Origin: Desulfovibrio sp. A2
GTDB taxonomy: Bacteria > Desulfobacterota > Desulfovibrionia > Desulfovibrionales > Desulfovibrionaceae
Direction: 5' to 3'
DNA length: 64,000 nt
NCBI RefSeq assembly: GCF_000226255.1
Contig: NZ_AGFG01000064.1
Location: forward strand, 1 to 64,000
The position numbers and the translations under genes are program-made. Positions 55,347-64,000 of the stretch are shown piece after piece. The notes under the pieces are model-generated. The model was given only the letters and a program-made list of their open reading frames with translations, had not been told where the DNA came from and did no database searches. How positions within the stretch are numbered: the first letter of the stretch is position 1; every line of letters begins with the position of its first letter.

Positions 55347-56596
55347 ATGAGCTTCGAACTGTTCGTGGCCTTGCGCTACCTGTTCGCAAGGCGCAGGCAG
55401 ACCTTCATTTCCGTCATCTCAGTCACCTCCATCCTGGGGGTGGCGCTGGGCGTCGCATCGCTCATCGTGGTGCTGGGCGTCATGAACGGCTTCACCACCG
55501 ACCTGCGCGACAAGATCCTGGGCGCCAACGCCCACGGTATCGTCATGTCCGCCGACCGTACCGGCCTTACCGACGCGCCGCATCTCATCGACAAGATCAG
55601 GCAGGTGGAAGGGGTGCGGGGCGCGACGCCGTTCATCTATTCCGAAGTCATGCTCTCCACCCCCCACGGGGTGAAGGGGCTGGTGCTGCGGGGCATAGAC
55701 CCCCGGACCGCGCCTTCGGTGCTGGGCATCCTTTCCAACATGAAGAAGGGCGACGTGGCCGACCTTGCGCCGCGCGTGACGCCCGAAGGCATACCGCAGG
55801 GCCCGCCCGGCGTGATCATCGGCGAGGAACTGGCCCAGCGTCTGGGCGTGGTGGTGGGCAGCCGGGTGAACCTGCTGTCCCCGGCGGGGCAGAAGACCTC
55901 GGCCGGGTTCGCCCCGCGCATCCGTCCTTTCATGGTGGTGGGCGTGTTTTCCACCGGCATGTTCGAGTACGATTCTTCGCTGGGTTTCGTGTCGCTGGAC
56001 GCCGCGCGCGACGTGCTGGGCCTGCCGGACGGGGCCGTTTCCGGCGTGGAACTGGCCGTGGACGACGTGTACAAGGCCGACGCGGTGGCGGAGCGCGTCA
56101 CCCGCGCGGTGGGCGGCTACCCGCTGTACACCCGCCACTGGATGGAGATGAACGCCAACCTGTTCGCCGCGCTGAAGCTGGAGAAGACGGCCATGGCCGT
56201 CATTCTCGTGCTGATCGTGCTGGTGGGCTCGTTCTCCATCATCACCACGCTGGTCATGCTGGTCATGGAAAAGACGCGCGACATCGCCATACTCATGTCC
56301 ATGGGGGCCACCAAGGGCATGATCCGGCGCATTTTCATGCTTCAGGGCACCGTCATCGGGGCCATCGGCACCGGGCTCGGCTACGTGCTGGGGCTGGGGG
56401 TGGCCTGGCTGCTCCAGAAGTACCAGTTCATCGAGCTGCCGCACGGGGTCTATTCGCTGGACCACCTGCCGGTGCTGCTGCAATGGACCGACATGGTGGC
56501 CATAGGCGCAAGCGCCATGCTGCTGTGTTTCGTCGCCACCATCTACCCGGCGCGCCAGGCTGCCAGCCTGGAGCCCGCCGAAGCGCTGCGCTACGA

Positions 56597-56600
<4 letters not shown>
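55347..56600 (+). CDS. lolC: Lipoprotein-releasing ABC permease (LolC/LolE type)
   Basis: A 417-residue FtsX-type permease of the Lol system, which releases outer-membrane lipoproteins from the inner membrane. Opening MSFELFVALRYLFARRRQTFISVISVTSILGVALGVASLIVVLGVMNGF is the Lol signature. The MacB_PCD-like periplasmic domain spans about 50-250, followed by three helices and an end YPARQAASLEPAEALRYE. Only one LolC/E gene is present, so LolF-type homodimers are likely (known for many non-enteric bacteria). It starts 10 nt after lysS and overlaps lolD by 4 bp. Confidence 0.94.
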
Positions 56601-57344
<744 letters not shown>

Positions 57345-57361
<17 letters not shown>

Positions 57362-60032
57362 ATGGGGGCGCATCCTTGCGGTGGCCCTGCTTGTGCTCGC
57401 ACACGCGGCAACCTCTCCGGCCCAGACGCCGAGGGACACCACCGTCATCGTCCTGCCTTTCCAGGTGAATGCCGGTCCGGACCTCGAATATCTCAACGAC
57501 GATCTGCCGGAACTCATCTCGCAGCGCCTGGTGGCGCGCGGGCTTAACGTCATCGCCCGCAAGGACGCCCAAGCCCTGGTGCGCGACCAGCGCGTGACCA
57601 CCCTGGACGTGTCCATCGCGCGCGATCTTTCCGTGCTCGCGGGCGCGGGTGTTGCCGTATACGGCAGCTTCAACCAGGTGGGCGAAGGCTTCAGCATCGA
57701 CGTGCGCGTTGTGGACGCCTTGGGCATCCGCGCGGCGCGGCCCTTCTTCATCCAGAAGGAAGGGCTGATCAACGTCCTGCCCGCCGTGGACGAACTGGCC
57801 GAGCGCATCGCCTCCGACCTTCTGCGCCGCAATACCCTGGCTGACGTCAAGGTGCGCGGCACCAAGGTGCTGGACCCCGACGTGGTGCTGATGCGCCTGA
57901 CCACCCGCAAGGGCGACCCGGTGGACCCGGCCGCCATCAACCGCGAAGTGAAGCGCATCTGGGACCTTGGCTACTTCAGCGACGTGCAGGCCAACGTGGA
58001 GCAGGACGGCGAAGGCCTTGTCCTCGTCTACACGGTGAAGGAAAAGCCGCGCATCGAAAACGTCGCCGTCGAGGGCTCGGACAAGGTGGACGTGGATGAC
58101 ATCCTCGCCGCCATGAGCACCAAGACCGGTTCGGTCCTCAACGAAAAGCTGCTGGCCCAGGACCTGCAAAAGGTCACCGAGCTCTACCGCAAGGAAGGCT
58201 ACTACCTCGCCAAGGTCTCGCACCGCGTGGATTCGCGCGCGGGCGGGGCGGGCGCCAGCCTGGTGCTGAAGGTGGAAGAGGGCAAGAAGCTGTACATCAA
58301 GAAGGTGGCCGTGGAAGGCGCCGAAAAGCTGGACGCCGATGACCTGAAGAAGCAGTTGGCGCTTTCCGAGCGCGGCATGTTCTCGTGGATCACCGGGTCC
58401 GGCGTGCTCAAGGATGAACACCTTGAGCGCGATTCCGCCGCCATCACCGCCTACTGCATGAACCACGGCTTCCTCGACGCCATGGTGGCCGCGCCCAAGG
58501 TGGACTACGAGGAGGACGGCATCATCGTCACCTTCGCCATCAAGGAAGGCCCGCGCTACAAGCTGGGCGAGGTGACCTTCGCCGGCGACCTCATCGAGCC
58601 CGATGCCCGTCTTGCCGAGATCGTCAAGCTGGACGACGTGAAGCAGGAAGACGGCTTCTTCCGCTTCAACGTGATGCAGGAAGACAACAAGGCCCTCACC
58701 GATTTCTATTCCGACTACGGCTATGCCTTCGCCGAAGTGAACGCCCGCACCCGCAAGCACGAGGACGAACCCGTGGTGGATGTGGCCTACACCGTGAACA
58801 AGCGGCAGAAGGTGTACATTCGCCGCGCGCTGGTGGAAGGCAACGACAAGACCCGCGACAACGTCATCCTGCGCGAACTGCGCATCACCGACGGCGACAT
58901 GTTCGAGGGCAAGAAGCTGCGCCGCAGCGCCGAACGCCTGAACAAGCTGCAGTACTTCGAAGCCGTGTCCACCGAACTGGTGCCCACCGAGCGCGAAGAG
59001 GAAGTGGACCTGAAGGTGAAGGTGAAGGAGAAGAACACCGGCGCGCTCATCGGCGGCATCGGCTACTCCACCTACTACGAGTTCGGCGTGTCCGGCACCA
59101 TCATGGAACGCAACCTGTTCGGCAAGGGGTACCAGACCTCGCTGATGGCCCTGTTCTCCGGCCGCCGCACCGCCTACCAGTGGTCGTTCACCAACCCGCG
59201 CTACAACGACACCAACCTGTCCGTGGGCTACGACGCATACAACATCCGCGACGAGTACACGGACTTCAGCAAGAACACCATCGGCAACACCATCCGCTTC
59301 GCCTACCCCATCGGCGAATACACCACCGTGGGTTGGGGCTACCGTCTGGACTTCTACAAGCTGTACGACATCGAGGACGACGCGGCCGACATCATTCAGG
59401 AACGCGAAGGCGACAACGTGTCCAGCGTCGTGCACGGCCGCATCACCCGCGACACCACGGACAGCAAGGAAAACCCGACCCGGGGCAACATCACCAAGAT
59501 ATTCACCGAATACGGCGGCGGCATCCTGATGGGCGACGACAACTTCTTCAAGCCCACCGCCCAGACCGAGCAGTACTACCAGATCGCCCCCAACCACGTG
59601 CTGCACGGCCGCGTGCGCGGCGGCGTGGTGCTGGAAACCAGCGATGAGGAAGTGCCGGTGTTCGAGCGCTTCTACATCGGCGGCATTGATTCCATTCGTG
59701 GCTACAGCTCCAAGGACCTCTCCCCGCGCGATCCGGATTCCGGCGACCGCATTGGCGGCGACCGCATGGCCTTCGCCAACATGGAATACATCTGGGTGTT
59801 CCATTCCGAGCTTGGCCTTGCCCTGGTGCCGTTCTTCGACGTGGGCTTCAACTCCGACTCGCGCGACGAGTTCAACTGGGACGACGAGATCAAGAAGTCC
59901 GTCGGCCTGGAACTGCGGTGGCGTTCGCCCATGGGCGACCTGCGCTTCGCCTACGGCTACCCGCTGGACGAAAACCGCGAGGGCGACAAGACCAACGGCC
60001 GCTTCGAGTTCTCCATGGGTCAGTTCTTCTAG
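57345..60032 (+). CDS. bamA: Outer membrane protein assembly factor BamA with extra N-terminal domain
   Basis: An 895-residue BamA/Omp85 protein, the central outer-membrane beta-barrel insertase. A signal peptide (about 1-27) is followed by an additional ~130-residue domain (about 30-155) resembling the TolB N-terminal/CsgG-like fold (TVIVLPFQVNAGPDLEYLNDDLPELISQRL), then five POTRA domains (about 165-560) and the 16-strand barrel, with YIGGIDSIRGY as the lid-lock motif and a C-terminal Phe (GQFF). The start overlaps lolD by 17 bp. No other Bam lipoprotein gene is in the window. The extra domain is discussed as a finding. Confidence 0.95.
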
Positions 60033-60369
60033 CCCGGTTGAGCGCCCCACGGGGCGGCGGCGTCCGCCATGGACGCACGGAAAACGCATGATGGGGGGCG
60101 CGGCGAAAGGCCGCGTCCCTTTTCTCGTGGGGAGCGTAGGCAGGCGCGCGCCACAGCGCGGGGTATGGTCTTGGCGGACGCCCCAATCCCGGCGGGCAGG
60201 CTTGGGCGTGCCGCTTGGCTGTCTGCTGGACGGGGGGCGCGCTCCCACCCGGAGTGCACGGGTTGCCAACGGGGCGCGGGTTGAGATAGGGTTTACCGCC
60301 GCTGGTGTCCGAAACCGGACCTCGACGGCGCACTGCGCCGTGGCCGCCCGGCGGAACCCAGGAATGGAC
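60033..60369. other. Intergenic region between bamA and amidase
   Basis: No gene. It holds the terminator-like hairpin at 60095-60123 and GC-rich sequence beyond. The amidase promoter may lie here, but I do not see a clear -35/-10 pair. Confidence 0.5.
60095..60123 (+). terminator. Terminator after bamA
   Basis: GGGGCGCGGC (60095-60104) pairs with GCCGCGTCCC (60110-60119, one G-U) around GAAAG, followed by TTTT. Confidence 0.75.
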
Positions 60370-62793
60370 ATGCACAGGTTTTTCTCCCTCCTTCTGTTTT
60401 CCCTCATATTCGCTTGCTGCCTCGGCCTCCCCGCATCGGCGGGGGCCGCCGATGCGACGTCGGCGTACGCGGCCGCCAAGAAGGAACTGGCGTCCCTGAA
60501 GGGGGACGACCGGCGCGGATCCCTGCGCGAACCGTGGGAGCACCTGGTTGCCCGCTTCGATGGGGTAGTCCGGCAGTACCCGAACTGGGGCAACGTGCCC
60601 GCCGCCATGTTCCACGGCGCGTTGGCCGTGGAAGAGTTGGCCAGCCGTTCCTTCCGCAAGACCGATTTCGAGGACGCGGCACGCCGTTTCGAGAAGCTGG
60701 CCGCCAGATACGCCTGGCACGTGCTGGCTGACGACGCACTGCTGCACGCGGCCGACATCCGGGGCAACCGCCTTGGCGATGCCGCCGACGCCCGCAAGTT
60801 GCTGGACACCATCCTTACCCGCTACCCCGGCGGCGACATGGCCGAATCGGCGCGCGACCTGCTGGCCTCGCTTTCCGGCGCGCCCGGTGGCGATGCGCCC
60901 AAGGCCCCAGTGGCCGTGGGGCGCTCCGGCCGCCTGGAGCAGGATGACGACGCTCCCGCCGCCAATGCCGCGAGCACTTCCGCACGTTCCTCCCGCGCAG
61001 CCACTCCCTCCACCGACGGCGGCGGGGTGGCCGTGGCCTCCGCCGCCGACGGAGTGCCCGCCGCCAAGGCTGTGGCCAAGCCGAAAAAGAGCGCGCGCAG
61101 CGACCCGGCCAAGGCCGCGAAGCTGTATGCCGAGGCCCGCAAGGAACTGGACGCGCTGCGCGGCGACGCCAAGCGCGCCGCCCTGCGCGAGCCGTGGCTG
61201 CGGGTCATGGCGTTGTATGAGGGCGCGCGCGATGCCGCGCCCGAGGGCGAACTGGCCCCCAATGCCCTGTACGGCGTTGCCGTGGCGCAGGAAGAACTGG
61301 CCTCGCGCTCGTGGCGCAAGGACGACTTCACGGCGGCGGTGGCCCGCTACAACGACGTGGTGGCCGCCTACCCGGACGATTCGCTGGCCGACGACTGCAT
61401 GCTGCGCGCCGCGCGGCTGCGGGCCAACCGCCTGGATGACGCCGATGGCGCGCACCAGTTGCTGGAGGCGCAACTGCGTCGTTACCCCAAGGGCGACATG
61501 GCCGGAGAGGCGCGCGCCCTGCTGGCGGACCTGACCGCCGCGCGCATCACCGCTGCCGCCCAGCCGGGCAAGGCGGCCCAGCCTGCGCCCGTCGCATCCG
61601 CCGCATCAGGCGCGCAGGCGTCGCAGACCCCGGCCGCTCCCGCCAGGGGGGGCAAACCCGCCGTGCTGCGCCAGGTGTCGTGGCGGGCCGACAACGACCG
61701 GGCCACCATCACCATCGAACTTTCGCGCGAAACCGAATGGCGCAGCCAGTACGCCGCGCCGGACGGCGCATCCGGACGTCCGCCGCGCCTGTACATCGAC
61801 TTTTCCGAAGCCTTGCCCGACGACGCGGTGAAGCCCGGCGCGCGGGTTTCCGGCGCGTTGCTGACGCGGGTGCGCTCCGACCAGCCCTCTTCGGGCCACA
61901 CCCGGGTCATCCTCGATTTCAAGGCCCTGAAGCGCTACAAGGTGCAGGCGGTGCGCAATCCGTACCGGGTGGTCATCGAGGTGGGAGCGACGGACGCCGC
62001 GCTGCCCGACGGCCAGCGCCCCGACGATTCGCGCGTGTCCGTGCCCGTGCGCGAGGCAGACAAGGCCGCCCCCGCCACGCCGCCCAAGGATCTTGTGGAA
62101 CAGCTGGGCCTTACCGTGCACACGGTGATGATCGACGCGGGCCACGGCGGCAAGGACCCAGGGGCCATGGGCAACGGCATCACCGAGCGCAACCTGACCC
62201 TGAAGATGGCCAAGATGGTGGGCGAACGCCTGCGCCGCATGGGCTTTTCGGTCATCTACACCCGCGACAGGGACGTGTTCGTGCCGCTGGACAAGCGCAC
62301 GGCCTTCGCCAACGACAAGAAGGCCGACCTGTTCCTGTCGCTGCACATCAACGCCAACACCGACCCGCGCATCTGCGGCTTCGAGACCTACTACCTCGAC
62401 CTTGCCCGCTCGGACAGCGCCACCCGGGTGGCGGCGCGCGAAAACGCGGTGAGCGAGAAAAGCCTCAGCGACCTGCAATTCATTCTCACCGACCTCATGC
62501 TCAACGCCAAGACCCAGGAATCGCGCGACGTGGCCAACTTCGTGCAGGATTCTGCCCTGGGCCAGTTGCGGCGCACCGGCTTTCCCGCCCACGACAACGG
62601 CGTGCGTTCCGCGCCGTTCTACGTGCTGATGGGCGCGCGCATGCCTTCGGTGCTGGTGGAGCTTGGCTATTGCACCAACCCCGACGAGGCGCGCCGCCTG
62701 GCCTCGGAGAAATACCTGTCCACGCTGGCCGACGGCATTGCCGAGGGGGTGGCCTCGTACAAGCGCAAACTTGCCCGTTTTTCCCAGAGATGA
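60370..62793 (+). CDS. N-acetylmuramoyl-L-alanine amidase (AmiC-like) with duplicated TPR-like N-terminus
   Basis: An 807-residue periplasmic amidase that cleaves the amide between MurNAc and the stem peptide. Signal peptide (about 1-27). Two copies of a ~130-residue helical repeat region follow (about 30-165 and 255-400), joined by an Ala/Ser/Pro linker. Then an AMIN domain (about 430-540) and the Amidase_3 catalytic domain. Zn ligands and catalytic Glu are visible: H592 (IDAGHGG), E606 (TERNLTL), H659 (LHINAN) and E764 (VELGYCTN). Start at 60370 fits AGGA 6 nt upstream; an ATG six bases earlier is in frame. Related to AmiC-type daughter-cell separation enzymes. Confidence 0.9.
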   Translation: MHRFFSLLLFSLIFACCLGLPASAGAADATSAYAAAKKELASLKGDDRRGSLREPWEHLVARFDGVVRQYPNWGNVPAAMFHGALAVEELASRSFRKTDFEDAARRFEKLAARYAWHVLADDALLHAADIRGNRLGDAADARKLLDTILTRYPGGDMAESARDLLASLSGAPGGDAPKAPVAVGRSGRLEQDDDAPAANAASTSARSSRAATPSTDGGGVAVASAADGVPAAKAVAKPKKSARSDPAKAAKLYAEARKELDALRGDAKRAALREPWLRVMALYEGARDAAPEGELAPNALYGVAVAQEELASRSWRKDDFTAAVARYNDVVAAYPDDSLADDCMLRAARLRANRLDDADGAHQLLEAQLRRYPKGDMAGEARALLADLTAARITAAAQPGKAAQPAPVASAASGAQASQTPAAPARGGKPAVLRQVSWRADNDRATITIELSRETEWRSQYAAPDGASGRPPRLYIDFSEALPDDAVKPGARVSGALLTRVRSDQPSSGHTRVILDFKALKRYKVQAVRNPYRVVIEVGATDAALPDGQRPDDSRVSVPVREADKAAPATPPKDLVEQLGLTVHTVMIDAGHGGKDPGAMGNGITERNLTLKMAKMVGERLRRMGFSVIYTRDRDVFVPLDKRTAFANDKKADLFLSLHINANTDPRICGFETYYLDLARSDSATRVAARENAVSEKSLSDLQFILTDLMLNAKTQESRDVANFVQDSALGQLRRTGFPAHDNGVRSAPFYVLMGARMPSVLVELGYCTNPDEARRLASEKYLSTLADGIAEGVASYKRKLARFSQR

Positions 62794-63018
62794 CGCGCCG
62801 CTTGACGCCCCACCCGCAAGGGGATAACTGACCGGAACCCCCGCATATCGCGCGCCCCTCGCGCGGCGTGCGGCAGGCGTCGCGGGGGCGGCGCGGACCG
62901 GACGCCGGGCGGCGTCCAGCACCGCCGCGAACCCCGGGCCATGCATCACCACAAGCACACGCCGGGCCTTCCGGCTGCCAATCATCCCGTAAGGTTGTTT
63001 TTAAAGGAGTCGCTTCGC

Positions 63019-63546
63019 ATGCGTAGAGTTCTCATCCTGGCCGCGGCTTTCGTCCTTGCCTGGACCACCGCCGCCGTCGCCGCCGACATGAAGATCGCCA
63101 TCGTGAACATGCAGGCCATCGCCTCCCAGAGCGAAGCCGCGCAGGATGCCCAGAAGAAGATGAAGACCACCTTCGGGGCCGAGAAGGACCAGCTGGAAAA
63201 GCAGGCCAACGACCTGAAGAAGAAGGCCGAGGACATGAAGGTCCAGTCCGCCGCGCTGTCTTCCGAAGCCAAGGAAGACAAGAAGGTCGAGTTCATTCGC
63301 CTGAAGCGCGACCTGGAAGACAAGACCCGCGCCTTCGCCCGCAAGGTGGAAGCCGCCGAAATGCGCGTGCGCCAGGAAATGGCCGCCATCATCCTGAAGG
63401 CCGCCAAGGAATACGGCGAGAAGAAGGGCTACACCATGATTCTCGACGGCGCTTCGGCGGGCGTGGTGCATGCCGACAAGTCCATCGACGTGACCAAGGA
63501 ACTGCTGGACGAAGTGAACCGCGTGTACCGCGCGGGCAAGAAGTAG
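63019..63546 (+). CDS. skp: OmpH/Skp-family periplasmic chaperone
   Basis: A 175-residue Skp/OmpH chaperone. Signal peptide ending in AVAA (about 1-21), then [15 protein letters not shown] (start of the Skp body) and a long Lys/Glu/Ala coiled coil forming the tentacles (about 45-125). The C-terminal [32 protein letters not shown] closes the body. It prevents aggregation of unfolded outer-membrane proteins en route to BamA. AAAGGAG lies 9 nt before the ATG. It directly precedes lpxD by 10 nt, the usual skp-lpxD linkage. Confidence 0.94.
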   Translation: MRRVLILAAAFVLAWTTAAVAADMKIAIVNMQAIASQSEAAQDAQKKMKTTFGAEKDQLEKQANDLKKKAEDMKVQSAALSSEAKEDKKVEFIRLKRDLEDKTRAFARKVEAAEMRVRQEMAAIILKAAKEYGEKKGYTMILDGASAGVVHADKSIDVTKELLDEVNRVYRAGKK

Positions 63547-63556
63547 CGGGGGGCCG

Positions 63557-64000
63557 ATGGCCAGACTGCTTTCCGAGATAGCGGGGCTGCTGGGACTCGA
63601 ACTGCGCGGCGAGGACCGCATGGTCGAGGGCGTGAACACCCTTGAGGCGGCAGGCCCCGCCGAGGTGAGCTTTCTGGCGAACCCCAAGTACACTCACCTG
63701 CTGGCGGCAACGCGCGCTGGCGCGGTGATCGTGGCGGCAGAGCACGCGGATTCCGTTCCGTGCGCCCTGATCAGCGCCAATCCCTACTTCGATTTCGGCC
63801 GCACCCTGGCCCTGTTCGCGAAACAGCAGGGCAGCCTTTCGGGCGTGAGCGACATGGCGTTCGTGCACCCCGAGGCGGAACTGGGCGAAGGCTGCACCGT
63901 CTATCCCTTTGCATTCATCGGTCCCCGCGCGCGTGTCGGCGCGGGGACCGTCCTGTTTCCCGGCTGCTACGTGGGCGAGGACTGCCGCGTGGGCGCGGGC
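63557..64000 (+). CDS. lpxD: UDP-3-O-acylglucosamine N-acyltransferase LpxD (partial)
   Basis: The first 148 residues of LpxD, cut by the end of the window. The N-terminal uridine-binding domain ([27 protein letters not shown]) is followed by the start of the left-handed beta-helix hexapeptide repeats ([45 protein letters not shown]). LpxD adds the second acyl chain in lipid A biosynthesis, in the cytoplasm. It starts 10 nt after skp with a weak GGGGG ribosome binding site. Confidence 0.96.
   Translation, partial: MARLLSEIAGLLGLELRGEDRMVEGVNTLEAAGPAEVSFLANPKYTHLLAATRAGAVIVAAEHADSVPCALISANPYFDFGRTLALFAKQQGSLSGVSDMAFVHPEAELGEGCTVYPFAFIGPRARVGAGTVLFPGCYVGEDCRVGAG

Overview
This 64 kb window is GC-rich chromosomal DNA (roughly two-thirds G+C by eye) from a Gram-negative bacterium. 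The gene complement suggests a Desulfovibrionaceae member, of the Desulfovibrio/Nitratidesulfovibrio type. This rests on the lysS-lolC-lolD-bamA-amidase-ompH-lpxD order, a single LolC/E-type protein, many multidomain signalling proteins and the style of the intergenic repeats. The genus is an inference and was not tested by any search.

Layout. 0-1.6 kb: a YjdF-like membrane protein and an HD-domain phosphohydrolase. 1.6-6.3 kb (minus strand): a MacAB-like ABC exporter operon of adaptor, ATPase and two FtsX-type permeases. 6.7-9 kb: an unrecognised 327-aa protein divergent from two overlapping Hsp20 genes. 9-17.8 kb: a CorA-type Mg2+ channel, a REC-HDOD regulator, a small zinc-ribbon protein followed by a ~150-bp imperfect palindromic element, a large PAS/GAF/GGDEF/EAL protein, an RRM RNA-binding protein and a glycine-zipper lipoprotein. 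18-26.5 kb: a SLOG-like protein, RarD, a four-gene polyamine-type ABC importer, a glycerophosphodiester phosphodiesterase and an EamA transporter.

26.6-31.8 kb: a redox and electrophile-response style cluster. A Cys-containing HxlR regulator is divergent from a nitroreductase, a tautomerase, an Old Yellow Enzyme homologue, a YciI-like protein, an iron-sulfur-flavoprotein-like FMN protein and a rhodanese, followed by VanZ. 31.8-44.3 kb: SlyX, an EVE protein, a remarkable 833-aa protein that reads as FliM-like and FliG-like domains in one chain, a YgiQ radical-SAM protein with an Arg/Gly-rich tail, a hybrid histidine kinase, an EF-hand protein and a chemoreceptor.

44.6-53.6 kb: two identical tRNA-Asn(GTT) genes with identical terminators form a 120-bp direct repeat. 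They bracket a transport segment: NhaA, an isoprenylcysteine-methyltransferase-like protein, a radical SAM/SPASM protein, a P-type ATPase and a YeiH-type exporter. 53.7-64 kb: the envelope-biogenesis run lysS, lolC/E, lolD, bamA, amidase, ompH/skp and lpxD (cut by the window end). Its genes cover lipoprotein export, outer-membrane protein assembly, peptidoglycan processing, periplasmic chaperoning and lipid A synthesis. The best candidate for something undescribed is the FliM/FliG-like fusion at 32.8-35.3 kb.
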